Notes under the pieces: model-generated
What the model saw: only the letters and a program-made list of their open reading frames with translations
Databases searched by the model: none
Told to the model about the DNA's origin: nothing
NCBI RefSeq assembly: GCF_900129935.1
Contig: NZ_FQXJ01000033.1
Coordinates: 1-40,406 of the forward strand
Source: Desulfosporosinus lacus DSM 15449
GTDB lineage: Bacteria; Bacillota; Desulfitobacteriia; Desulfitobacteriales; Desulfitobacteriaceae
Direction: 5' to 3'
Length of the DNA: 40,406 nucleotides
Position numbers and translations under genes: made by a program
Part shown: positions 25,873 to 34,505 of the stretch, piece after piece
Numbering within the stretch: position 1 is the stretch's first letter
How the letters are laid out: each line of letters starts with the position of its first letter

Positions 25873-26757
25873 GTGAAAAAAGCAGCAAAGGTATTAATGG
25901 GAATTCAAATTGGGGTGCTGATGACGACGGTAGCTTTACCGGTCCAAGCCGCTCTGATTATTGGCGCTCCTCGTCAATTATCAGGCTCTGTTATTACGCT
26001 GAAATCTTCTGCGCCTTTAACTACTCCGGCTCCAGTTCCGGCTCCAACCCCAACCCCAACTCCAACTCCAACTCCAACTCCAACCCCAACTCCAACTCCA
26101 ACTCCAACTCCAACTCCAACTCCAACTCCAACTCCAACCCCAACTCCAACCCCAACTCCAACCCCAACTCCAACCCCAACTCCGGCTCCGGCTCCGGCTC
26201 CGACTGTGTCATCACCAACGCATGTCAATATTGGACCGTTACCATCCAACCAGAGTGGAAATGTTATTTCCTTAAAAAATTATCAACAAATAAGCCCCGT
26301 TCCAGTTACTCCTGCTCCCGCACCTGTTCCTCCAACTAATCAAACGGGCAACTCAATTCCTCCTGTCTCAGCATTAACGGCTGACGAACAACTCATGGTG
26401 GACATGATCAATCAGGAACGGATTGCCGCCGGTTTAAATCCGGTAATTGCAGACCTGCGCCTAACTGCAGTGGGGAGAGCTAAGGCAAACGATATGAAAG
26501 TTAACAACTACTTTAGTCATACCTCTCCAACCTACGGCAGCCCCTGGGCCATGATGCAGGAAGCAGGCATTACAGTACGTTGGGCCGGAGAAAACATTTC
26601 CGGCAATACATCCGTACCGGGTTCAATGGCCGCACTTATGCAAAGTCCGGGTCATAAAGCTAATATCCTAGATCCCCGCTTTACACATGTGGGCGTTGGA
26701 ATAGCCTATGGAAGTGCTTATGGGAACCTTTATGTTCAGGAATTTTTACAACAGTAA
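25873..26757 (+). CDS. Secreted CAP-domain (SCP/YkwD-type) protein with a Thr-Pro repeat spacer, 294 aa
   Basis: AGGAGG before a GTG start gives a signal peptide [20 protein letters not shown] ending near residue 26 (PVQA, likely cut before ALI). A short motif (SGSVITLK) precedes an uninterrupted run of 23 Thr-Pro pairs (about residues 59-104). A related motif (SGNVISLK) and a proline-rich linker follow, then the CAP domain from about 165 with [30 protein letters not shown] and [20 protein letters not shown]. Related YkwD proteins are secreted or spore-coat-associated; their function in bacteria is not settled. The Thr-Pro run probably spans the cell wall and may be O-glycosylated. A terminator follows. 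Confidence 0.93.
   Translation: MKKAAKVLMGIQIGVLMTTVALPVQAALIIGAPRQLSGSVITLKSSAPLTTPAPVPAPTPTPTPTPTPTPTPTPTPTPTPTPTPTPTPTPTPTPTPTPTPTPTPAPAPAPTVSSPTHVNIGPLPSNQSGNVISLKNYQQISPVPVTPAPAPVPPTNQTGNSIPPVSALTADEQLMVDMINQERIAAGLNPVIADLRLTAVGRAKANDMKVNNYFSHTSPTYGSPWAMMQEAGITVRWAGENISGNTSVPGSMAALMQSPGHKANILDPRFTHVGVGIAYGSAYGNLYVQEFLQQ
26045..26184 (+). repeat. Six-base tandem repeat (CCAACT/CCAACC)
   Basis: About 23 consecutive hexamers encode the Thr-Pro run of the CAP protein. Since the unit is six bases, changes in copy number keep the frame. The array keeps several other reading frames open on both strands, which produces the false reading frames seen here. Confidence 0.95.
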
Positions 26758-26763
26758 TTTATA

Positions 26764-26811
26764 AAGGGAGTGTCGCAAAACTACTTTTCTAGTAGTCAGC
26801 GGCACTCCCTT
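26764..26811 (+). terminator. Intrinsic terminator of the CAP gene
   Basis: AAGGGAGTGTCGC and its near-complement form a stem of over 12 bases, extended inside by ACTACT/AGTAGT, and the tail reads TCTATTTTG. Confidence 0.75.
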
Positions 26812-26915
26812 CTATTTTGTTTCAGGCTTACATACTATGTTCTTACTAAACTAATGCCTGGCTAGAACTTCCCGAAATCTTTATCGCTCAATACAATTTT
26901 TCGTCTGCGAGCATT

Positions 26916-27122
26916 TCAGCCATGTCCACATTTTCCTTCTTTATCAAATGCTGTTATCTTATGTTTAACCTGTCCTTTTATCAGTTTTTGGGCTGCTAAA
27001 GAGCTTTTCATATATTTTACGATTTCCACATCAAGCTCCTGACTAGCTTTTAGTATCTCTTGAGAAGAACCTTTCTCCCAGGCTAAATAAAGCTTATACC
27101 TTAATGATTCAATGCTTGACAT
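26916..27122 (-). CDS. Spo0E-like sporulation phosphatase, 68 aa
   Basis: The SQELD motif at residues 27-31 and the short helical hairpin layout identify a Spo0E-family aspartyl-phosphate phosphatase. These proteins dephosphorylate the sporulation response regulator Spo0A and delay sporulation. The size is normal. The C-terminal part is more basic and ends in GKCGHG. It stands alone, facing the CAP-domain gene, with a terminator between. The nearby hybrid kinase and Hpt protein are on the same strand and may belong to the same signalling network; this is an inference from position. Confidence 0.9.
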   Translation of the reverse strand: MSSIESLRYKLYLAWEKGSSQEILKASQELDVEIVKYMKSSLAAQKLIKGQVKHKITAFDKEGKCGHG

Positions 27123-27282
27123 GTTATCACCAACCCTCTCTGAAATTTCGTTTAGCTCTAGTCTTATTACTTTATTCTAGCTGAGACTAAAGCACCTCTA
27201 CAGTACCATAGGTCATTGAATCAAATGCTAAAGGCATAATAATTCTAAAAGCAGATCAAACCACATGTTAATTTCATAAAAG

Positions 27283-27328
27283 AACGGCTTCTTAAAATAA
27301 ACCTTTCTGGTTATTTTAAAAAGCCGTT
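27283..27328 (-). terminator. Intrinsic terminator of the Hpt gene
   Basis: AACGGCTT and the following A+T-rich bases pair with AAAAAGCCGTT to form a stem of about 19 bases with a few mismatches; the minus-strand tail is CTTTTATG. Confidence 0.7.
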
Positions 27329-27386
27329 GTAATTATTTTGATTTACATATTTTATAAAAATATATTAAGTCTTAACCAAAGCTGTT

Positions 27387-27728
27387 TTACTTAAAATAGC
27401 AGACAATTTCTCTAACTGCCTCATCTATTCCTTCATTCAGTTCTGATACATAAGTATTAATGTTTTCAAGTTCCTGGTTCTTTAACTTAACATCCAAGTT
27501 CCTTGCACTCTCAAAGACATTCAGAGTTCGATAACTGCTGGCAATACCTTTTATATTGTGTACAGCTTTTCTAAGTTCTCCAACTTCTTCATCTCTTAAA
27601 TGTATATTCACCGCTTCTTTCTCTTTTTTTATCTCATCTGCGAAAATCATATACAATTCTTTTAGCGTCTCAAAATCCAGACCGACGTCTTCTTTAAACC
27701 CGGCTATATCGACTATTCTCTGCCTCAT
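27387..27728 (-). CDS. Hpt (histidine phosphotransfer) protein, 113 aa
   Basis: A small helical bundle with the Hpt phosphoryl site AVHNIKGIASSY (His near residue 57 of this start). Hpt proteins pass phosphate between a kinase's receiver domain and another response regulator. The open frame goes back to 27818, inside the kinase gene, but AAGGGG before the ATG at 27728 marks the likely start, leaving a 74-base gap. Its position directly downstream of a hybrid kinase lacking its own Hpt domain makes it that kinase's likely partner. A terminator closes the transcript. Confidence 0.88.
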   Translation of the reverse strand: MRQRIVDIAGFKEDVGLDFETLKELYMIFADEIKKEKEAVNIHLRDEEVGELRKAVHNIKGIASSYRTLNVFESARNLDVKLKNQELENINTYVSELNEGIDEAVREIVCYFK

Positions 27729-27802
27729 TAATTGAATTCCCCTTTTGTTTATCTCTATATTATACAGCCCTAATGTCAAATGCCTATTAAGTGCCAACAG
27801 CA

Positions 27803-30800
27803 CTAATCTCCTAGCCATTTTTTTAACATTTTATCAAGTTTATTCATACTTATTGGTTTGCTAAAATAATCATCCATCCCTGAATTAATGCATTTTTCAC
27901 GATCACCCGCCATTGCATGAGCAGTCATGGCAATAATTACAGTTTCTCTATTCAACCCTTCATTTTTCTTTATTATGGAAGATGCTTCATATCCATCCAT
28001 TAATGGCATTTGGCAATCCATCAAAATTATATTGTATTTTTTAATATTACACATCTCAACTGCCTTCTGCCCATTCTCAGCCAGATCAGCATTATAGCCC
28101 AATTGCTTTAACATAACAGTTGCCAACTTTTGATTTGCTAGAGTATCCTCTACAAGCAATACATTGTACTGTTCTTTTGATGCCGATTTATTGGTCATAT
28201 CTTTATTTGTATACTTTTCGTCTATACAGTCTTCGAAAGATCGTGCCTGCGAGCCAGAACCACTGAAAGCAGTTTCAAGCAGCTCCCTTCTTATCATTTG
28301 AGTATTGTCCAAATTGAGTATGCTCCATGGATTATATCTTTTTAAATCTAGTTCTATATAGAAAGTTGAACCCTTACCAAGAACACTATCTACATATATT
28401 TTTCCATTCATTAAATTAATAATTCGATGGGAAATTGCTAACCCCAGACCTGTACCTCCATATTTCCTGGTTGTTGAGGCATCTGCCTGGGAAAATATAG
28501 TAAAAAGTCTTGGCAATACTTCTTTATCTATTCCTATCCCGGTATCACTAATTTGAAATTGGATCTTAACATTTTGTGCATTATCCTCTACAAGGATAAG
28601 CTTGACATTTACTTCCCCTTCTTCAGTAAATTTAAGACCATTACCTATTAAATTATTTAAAACTTGTCTCAATCTTCCCGGATCTCCGTACAGTACCTTC
28701 GGGACATCTGAAGCGATGAACAGATTGATTCGGATACCTTTATCATTTGCTCTAGGTACAAAAAGGTTCACTGATCCTTCTACTAGAGAATGAATATCAA
28801 ACAGGATATTTTCCAGTTCCAGCTTATCCGCTTCAATCTTAGAATAATCTAATATGTCATTGATAAGCAGGAGCAGTGCGTCAGAAGCTGATTTTATTTG
28901 CCCGAGGAATCCCCATTGTTCTCTTGTTAAATCCGTCCTGAATAGGAGTTCAATAAAACCAATAATTCCATTCATAGGGGTTCTGATTTCATGGGACATA
29001 TTCGCAAGAAACTGGCCTTTTAGAATACTGGCTGTCTCTGCAGCCTTTTTCGACTTCTCCAACTCTTCATTTATTATGCTTCTCTCGACAGCTCTTTCCA
29101 AAGAATTTGCAAAAGCTCTTAATACAGAAAATTCAGCCTCCGACCAATTTCTTTCATATGTGCAATCATCAAAACCCACAAATCCCCAGAAATTCCCTCT
29201 GATAAAAATAGGAATTACTGCTATCGATAAAATACCCTTGGCCGCAAGAACTTCTCGGGTTCTGTCATTCTTAAGTTCTCTTACGATTCCAAAATAGGCT
29301 TCTCCATTTATAAGTGGTTCTATAAAGCCATCTATCCTGGTAAATGGAATACCTTGCAGGTCCCAATTGTTGAGCAAAGGCTCACACAGGCTTGAATGCC
29401 ATTCAACTTTTTGATTTGTATACTGATTTCCTGCCAGATCAAATGTATTTTGAAACAGATTAATTCTATCTACCTGTGTAGCAGAACCGAGCAATTCAAA
29501 GGAATTCTTTACGGCAACCAGATAATCACTACAGTCCAAAAACTCTTTGATAGACATTGCAACTGCAGAGAGTATTTTTTCTTTTTTATTTAACTCCTCT
29601 TCGGCATGCTTTCTCTCAGTAATATCAATTAATACAGCAAGAACAGCCGACTCATTTTCATACGTTATAGCCGATGTTTTAACGATTAGATTGGTAACTG
29701 CACCTGTTTTATTGATAAATTCTATCTCGAAATCTCCAATTGTTTCTCCTTGTATCCTTCGTTTCATGTTAGCTAGAATCAGCTCGTTAGACTTTTTCGA
29801 TATGAATTTCTCAACATTATGTCCTATTACTTCATTTTTTTCGTAGCCTGAAGCACTTAAGCCTGCATCATTTACAAAGACAATCGTTCCCATTTTGAAT
29901 ATTGCCACTATCTCGGGAGCACAGTTCACGATCGCAGAATATCTTTCCTCACTTTCGCGCAGCTGTTCCTCTATTTGTATTCTATCAGTGATATCATCAA
30001 AACACTCGATCCCACCAGTGATTTCCCCTGTCTCATCTCTTAAAAGAGCCGCATTTTTAGAAATATATCTCGTTGCACCTTTTTTATTTCTAATTGTACA
30101 TACCTTCCCAATAACTGGTTCTTTCAAGTACAATCCACATTTTTCATTACAAGGACTATTGGAAAACAAGCTACAGTCTTTTCCAACGACTTCATCCTGC
30201 GAGTAACCGGTTAAATGTTCAGCCCATTTATTCCAACTTAATATCTTTTTATTGTTATCAATTGAAAAAACCGCACTTGGAACAGTATTTAAAAGCATCT
30301 CTGCATATTCCGTTTGCACCTTCAATTGCTTTTCTACGCTTTTTCTAACAGTAATATCTCGAGCAATGCCAATAAGCCCTGCTATTTTGCCACTCTCATC
30401 GTAAAAGGGTGTTTTTACTGTTTCAACATCAGCCATACTACCATTAGCCATGGATATTCGCTCTTCGTTAATCCTCGTTTCTCCTGTTTCAAATACTTCG
30501 TTATCTCTCTGATGGAAAAGTTCAACAAGCCCTTTATCCTTAGCAAAATCCATATCGGTTTTACCTATAATTTCTTTTTTACTTAATCCGATACATTTAT
30601 CAGAAAAAGCATTATTGCATCCTAAAAAGACACAATTAGTATCTTTGAAAAACACAAGATCAGGAGTTGCATCAATCATAGAACTTAACAAGCGCTCTTG
30701 GTTTTTTAAGCTGGAAATATCTTTACAGATTCCAAAAGCTACGTTTTCGCCCAGCCATTTCCCAATGAATACGCGAGTTTCTACAAGAATATATTTTCCT

Positions 30801-31078
30801 TCTTTTGTGAAAAGAGGGATCGTATTTTTGTATAACTTGCCTTCCATCATTTCTCGAACAGCACTAAAAGCCTCATCGTGTCGCTCAGGAGGATAAATGA
30901 GCAAAATATTTGCTCCACGCAATTCCTCAATAGAATATCCCAGCTTTTGCGTTGCAGAATTATTCACCTCAATAATTGTTCCAGACTCGCCGACAATAAA
31001 CACATAATCTTCGATTATGTTAAAGAGAGTCCTTAAGGTATCCATTGTTTCATCCATCATTTCTCGGTGATTAGACAT
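27803..31078 (-). CDS. Hybrid sensor histidine kinase with four PAS domains, GAF, HisKA, HATPase and receiver, 1091 aa
   Basis: The order of domains is PAS near 17-122, PAS 133-243, PAS 255-368, PAS 376-490 and a GAF-like domain about 510-665. HisKA follows with His696 (ANMSHEIRTPMNGIIGF), then a HATPase_c domain about 795-915 (NNLIGNGLKF, DTGIGI, GGTGLGLAIS), and a C-terminal receiver about 972-1088 with acidic pocket E977/D978, phospho-acceptor Asp1021 (IILMDCQMP) and Lys1074. No membrane segment is seen, so the sensor is likely cytoplasmic. The third PAS has three Cys (302, 310, 314) that could bind metal or respond to redox. The ATG follows GGAGGGG. The Hpt gene lies downstream. Confidence 0.95.
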   Translation of the reverse strand: MSNHREMMDETMDTLRTLFNIIEDYVFIVGESGTIIEVNNSATQKLGYSIEELRGANILLIYPPERHDEAFSAVREMMEGKLYKNTIPLFTKEGKYILVETRVFIGKWLGENVAFGICKDISSLKNQERLLSSMIDATPDLVFFKDTNCVFLGCNNAFSDKCIGLSKKEIIGKTDMDFAKDKGLVELFHQRDNEVFETGETRINEERISMANGSMADVETVKTPFYDESGKIAGLIGIARDITVRKSVEKQLKVQTEYAEMLLNTVPSAVFSIDNNKKILSWNKWAEHLTGYSQDEVVGKDCSLFSNSPCNEKCGLYLKEPVIGKVCTIRNKKGATRYISKNAALLRDETGEITGGIECFDDITDRIQIEEQLRESEERYSAIVNCAPEIVAIFKMGTIVFVNDAGLSASGYEKNEVIGHNVEKFISKKSNELILANMKRRIQGETIGDFEIEFINKTGAVTNLIVKTSAITYENESAVLAVLIDITERKHAEEELNKKEKILSAVAMSIKEFLDCSDYLVAVKNSFELLGSATQVDRINLFQNTFDLAGNQYTNQKVEWHSSLCEPLLNNWDLQGIPFTRIDGFIEPLINGEAYFGIVRELKNDRTREVLAAKGILSIAVIPIFIRGNFWGFVGFDDCTYERNWSEAEFSVLRAFANSLERAVERSIINEELEKSKKAAETASILKGQFLANMSHEIRTPMNGIIGFIELLFRTDLTREQWGFLGQIKSASDALLLLINDILDYSKIEADKLELENILFDIHSLVEGSVNLFVPRANDKGIRINLFIASDVPKVLYGDPGRLRQVLNNLIGNGLKFTEEGEVNVKLILVEDNAQNVKIQFQISDTGIGIDKEVLPRLFTIFSQADASTTRKYGGTGLGLAISHRIINLMNGKIYVDSVLGKGSTFYIELDLKRYNPWSILNLDNTQMIRRELLETAFSGSGSQARSFEDCIDEKYTNKDMTNKSASKEQYNVLLVEDTLANQKLATVMLKQLGYNADLAENGQKAVEMCNIKKYNIILMDCQMPLMDGYEASSIIKKNEGLNRETVIIAMTAHAMAGDREKCINSGMDDYFSKPISMNKLDKMLKKWLGD

Positions 31079-31264
31079 TAATGCCCCTCCATAAATTGAT
31101 GCAATATGACAAGGAATAATATTTATTATGGTTAGAATTTCGATATTCTTTGTTATAATTCCTTTAATTCTTTAATCGTATTTCATGAATCATTATTTTT
31201 CGTTCATTTTCGCTTTAGATCTAAATCTTTCATCTTATATTATTTACCCTACAAAAAGAAAAAA

Positions 31265-31297
31265 CCGTTTCCTTATAAATTTATTTCGTAAGGAAAC
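31265..31297 (-). terminator. Intrinsic terminator of the epimerase gene
   Basis: GTTTCCTTA (31267-31275) pairs perfectly with TAAGGAAAC (31289-31297); the minus-strand tail reads GGTTTTTTCTTTTT. Confidence 0.88.
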
Positions 31298-31337
31298 AGC
31301 TTCATATTTATAGAAAGTATTTATTAATCCAATATAC

Positions 31338-32414
31338 CTAACGACCCATTAGGATTTTTATAACTTTTCTACTCACATTTTGTTTCATGTATTCTTGTGG
31401 AGGCTTCCAGTCATACCCCTGGCTCAAAACCGTTTTTACTGCTCGCGAGATGTCTGTTGGTTCGCAACCAGCAATTAGGTTACTTCCAGCCTCTATTGTT
31501 TCCGGTCGCTCAGTCACATCCCTTAACGTAACATTTGGAACTTTATAGAGACAACATTCCTCTTGAACTGTTCCGCTATCACTGAGAACACAGAAGGCAT
31601 TTTGCTCTAAAGAAACAAAATCAAATAGCCCTAACGGTTCTACGACCTGAATTCCAACCCCCGCAAGAGTCTTACTTTGTTTCTCCAATTGAGAACGGGT
31701 ACGAGGATGCAGACTGCAAATAAGTGGCATCTCATATTCTTCATATAATTTATGCAAAGCAGTTATGAATTTGGTCAAGCGTTCTTGGTCGTCCACATTT
31801 TCGGCACGGTGCAACGTCACTAGGAAGTAGTCTTTAGTGCTGACCCCCATCGTGTGTAGAACTCTGCTTTTTTCAATTTTGTCTGCATAATAACCGAGAA
31901 CCTCGCCAATTGGGTTCCCAGTTACATAAATGCATTTTCCGTCGATCCCTTCCTTCAATAGATTAAATCGACTTCGTTCCGTGTAAGGCATTAAAATATC
32001 ACTGCAATGATCGATTACCCGACGATTGACTTCCTCTGGCACCCGGTCATCATAACAGCGGTTACCCGCCTCCATGTGGTAAACCGGAATGCGCAACCGT
32101 TTGGCAGCCATCGCCGCCAAAGCACTGTTAGTATCCCCTAAAATAAGCAAGCGGTCAGGCTTCTCTTTGAGCATTACCTGTTCACACTTGCGGAGTATCT
32201 CACCGATTTGCCCCATTAAGCTTAATGCTTCGCAATTTAATACGTAGTCCGGAGATCGCAATTCTAAATCAGAAAAAAATATATCATTTAAAGTACGGTC
32301 GAAGTTCTGCCCAGTATGCACTAAGATATGGTCACAAAGTTGATCTAAGAGCGGAATAATTCGGCTTAAGCGAATGATTTCCGGACGAGTACCTAATATT
32401 GTCATAATCTTCAT
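31338..32414 (-). CDS. wecB: UDP-N-acetylglucosamine 2-epimerase, non-hydrolysing (WecB type)
   Basis: WecB interconverts UDP-GlcNAc and UDP-ManNAc, supplying ManNAc-type sugars to surface polysaccharides and glycoproteins. The family landmarks are in place: ILGTRPEIIRLSRII at the start, HTGQNFD, GDTNSALAAMAA, HMEAGNRCYDDRVPEEVNRR, TLHRAENVD and SDSGTVQEE. The 358 residues are normal. The start may be ATG 32414 or GTG 32417, both behind AGGGGA. It is the first of several sugar genes here; UDP-GlcNAc from GlmS/GlmM, encoded elsewhere in this window, is the usual substrate source. The gene symbol rests on motif recognition only. Confidence 0.95.
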   Translation of the reverse strand: MKIMTILGTRPEIIRLSRIIPLLDQLCDHILVHTGQNFDRTLNDIFFSDLELRSPDYVLNCEALSLMGQIGEILRKCEQVMLKEKPDRLLILGDTNSALAAMAAKRLRIPVYHMEAGNRCYDDRVPEEVNRRVIDHCSDILMPYTERSRFNLLKEGIDGKCIYVTGNPIGEVLGYYADKIEKSRVLHTMGVSTKDYFLVTLHRAENVDDQERLTKFITALHKLYEEYEMPLICSLHPRTRSQLEKQSKTLAGVGIQVVEPLGLFDFVSLEQNAFCVLSDSGTVQEECCLYKVPNVTLRDVTERPETIEAGSNLIAGCEPTDISRAVKTVLSQGYDWKPPQEYMKQNVSRKVIKILMGR

Positions 32415-32494
32415 CACAGGATTCCCCTTCAGTATAAAACAATTAATTAAGACAAAACAAGTTTTTCTTGCCCTTTACTATGCAAATCCTTAGT

Positions 32495-33364
32495 TTAGAT
32501 CCCAAGATTTATGATAGTTTTGACCACATTATTGCTTCCGTCGATGACTGAAACATTGTTGCTGCCATGGTTTGTGATATAGATTAGGTTCGTTGCTGGA
32601 TTCACATTCACCCCTTCTGGAGATGCATCTACCATAATGGTTGAAATAACAACATGGGTCAATCCATCAATAACTGAGACACTGTTACTACCCCAGTTCG
32701 TTACATATATCCTATTGGTGGCAGGATTTACACCCAGACCTACCGGATTGGAACCCACAGTAACTGTGGTTATAACCATATTAGAGTTCCCGTCAATGAC
32801 TGAGACATTATTGCTGCCAAAGTTTGCCACGTAAATTCGGTTCGTAATAGGATTAACACCTACACCGAAGGGCCCTGAACCAATTATTACATTACCCATG
32901 AAGGTATTGGAGATTCCGTCAATAACTGAGACATTGTTGTGGCTAGAGTTTAGAACGTAAACTCGGTTAAGGGCGGTGGGAATCGTCATTTTCGACTCTT
33001 CCTTTGCTATTCCTTCCATACCTATTGGAAAAAGTTGTGCAGGCAACATATTATAAACTGCGGTCAAACCTCCAGCATCACTCTTCCCTCGAACTGAGAT
33101 TTCTACATAATCAGAGATAGAGATAAATTGGAATTCAAAAACATCAAAATTTGCGTAAAAGTTATTATTTGCAATTTCTCCGGGCGCCACAGTTAATAAA
33201 TCTAAAACGTACTCTTTCTTATCCATTCCAGTCCAATAATAACCACTTATTCGAACAGTAGCGCTTACTAGGCTGGTATTAGAAATTGTCGCTAAGAGCG
33301 TCGTACAGGGTCGCACACCGGAAACTCCAGTATTCTCAATCAATCCGGTTGTTAACGAAACCAT
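32495..33364 (-). CDS. Short YVTN-repeat protein, 289 aa
   Basis: Residues 1-125 form a beta-rich N-terminal part (TISNTSLVSATVRISGYYWT and VAPGEIANNNF), not recognised with certainty. The rest holds nearly four tandem repeats of 42 residues, each like NRIYVANFGSNNVSVIDG ending in VGVNP, the pattern of YVTN-type beta-propeller repeats found in surface proteins. Four blades are too few for a closed propeller of six to eight, so it may act as a partial or oligomeric propeller, or as a shortened relative. No signal peptide is seen. It lies within the sugar-gene cluster and may be a surface or spore protein. Confidence 0.82.
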   Translation of the reverse strand: MVSLTTGLIENTGVSGVRPCTTLLATISNTSLVSATVRISGYYWTGMDKKEYVLDLLTVAPGEIANNNFYANFDVFEFQFISISDYVEISVRGKSDAGGLTAVYNMLPAQLFPIGMEGIAKEESKMTIPTALNRVYVLNSSHNNVSVIDGISNTFMGNVIIGSGPFGVGVNPITNRIYVANFGSNNVSVIDGNSNMVITTVTVGSNPVGLGVNPATNRIYVTNWGSNSVSVIDGLTHVVISTIMVDASPEGVNVNPATNLIYITNHGSNNVSVIDGSNNVVKTIINLGI

Positions 33365-33681
33365 TATATGCCTCCTTACTATGGTAACTGAGGATACTAG
33401 TTTTAAAGCGGATTATCCTCTTCAGTTACTACCTGGATACTTATACATTTAGAAGTTCTTTAACACAATCTATTCGATAAATAATCAAATAGATGATCTT
33501 CAAGTTATATAGTATATGTTTAAAGTACATGTAAGGGAACGTATTTTTGGCAGTCTCAGTGATGTACTTACCTGTCCCCTTTTTTGTTCCTAATATCATT
33601 ATTGCTCTATGTAAATCTGTGGACTAAAGAAGAATGATGGGAATGCGAATCATACCGCTCCCCATCATTCCACTTCCGATA
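33365..33681. other. Gap before the YVTN gene
   Basis: No gene is supported here. It holds the terminator at 33632-33671 and probably the promoter of the YVTN gene. The region is A+T-rich near 33470-33530. Confidence 0.4.
33632..33671 (-). terminator. Intrinsic terminator of the GT2 gene
   Basis: GAATGATGGGA at 33632-33642 pairs with its complement at 33660-33670 to form a stem of about ten bases; the minus-strand tail reads TTCTTCTTTAG. Confidence 0.7.
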
Positions 33682-34386
33682 TTAAGTTAACCACTCTGGA
33701 AATAACCTTTTTGCTCTCTCTTGAACAATTATAGAACATGCTTCATCAGGATGTACGCTCATATTTTTACCATGCCAGCGGTAAGCTAAAAGAGATTCCG
33801 CCAGAAACCCGCAGTTATAATGCCGAAGGAATCGAAGCCACAAATCATAATCATGTGCTTGAGGCAGGCCTTCGTCGAAATTCCCTACTGTCTTCAACGC
33901 TGAACTGCTCATCATTACGGAAGATCCGTTTATAAAACAACCCTCCATAAGCTTTGTAACCATTTCCTGTTTGTTGGGATAAAAAGTTGAATTCACATCA
34001 TATTGTTTTGTACCATTAGCATCAATAACGACAAAGCTAGTGTAGCTAAATCCCAATCCAGGATCACTTTCCATCAGCCCTACCTGTTTAGAAATCTTGT
34101 CCCCTATTAAACCGTCGTCGGCACTGACCCAGCAAATATACTTGCCGGTTGCCACTGATAAACCAAGATTTAAAGCGCTGGGCGTTCCTCCATTTGCCTT
34201 ATAAATATAGTTAATTTTTGAGCTATAATTCTTCACTACTTTAGATGTTCCATCTGTGGATCCATCGTCTATTACTATCACCTCAAGATTTTTATAACTT
34301 TGATAAATGACACTTTCTATAGCATAGGGAAGATACTGGGCGTGATTGTATGTGGGGATAACGACACTAACTTTTGGCGTTAGCAT
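33682..34386 (-). CDS. Family 2 glycosyltransferase (GT-A fold), 234 aa
   Basis: The GT-A core is plain: SVVIPTYNHAQYLPYAIESV at the start, VIDDGSTDGT near residues 37-46, NGGTPSALNLGL, the DxD-like SADDGLIGDK segment near 88-97 and HDYDLWLRFL near 178-187, the usual catalytic-base region. It transfers a sugar from a nucleotide donor onto a surface glycan; donor and acceptor are unknown. The length is on the short side for GT2. A strong AAGGAGGGA precedes the ATG. It is encoded between the YVTN and epimerase/dehydratase genes. Confidence 0.92.
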   Translation of the reverse strand: MLTPKVSVVIPTYNHAQYLPYAIESVIYQSYKNLEVIVIDDGSTDGTSKVVKNYSSKINYIYKANGGTPSALNLGLSVATGKYICWVSADDGLIGDKISKQVGLMESDPGLGFSYTSFVVIDANGTKQYDVNSTFYPNKQEMVTKLMEGCFINGSSVMMSSSALKTVGNFDEGLPQAHDYDLWLRFLRHYNCGFLAESLLAYRWHGKNMSVHPDEACSIIVQERAKRLFPEWLT

Positions 34387-34505
34387 TAGCGGATTCCCTC
34401 CTTATTTATAGATAACTTACTTTGGATGAAGCTTCAAACTCCATCCAAAGTTTAGTTGAACTAATCCAAAGGCTTAGCGCACTTAACGATCTGCTTCTAG
34501 GAGTC

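Noticed and set aside
25974-26249. Minus-strand frames of Val-Gly and Glu-Leu repeats across the hexamer array
   Set aside because: They are shadows of the same repeat, without ribosome binding sites.
25824-26339. A 171-codon plus-strand frame with long Ser-Asn/Pro-Asn runs
   Set aside because: It is the CAP gene's hexamer array read in another frame; composition is purely repeat-driven. Its start site is listed only as a possible leader.
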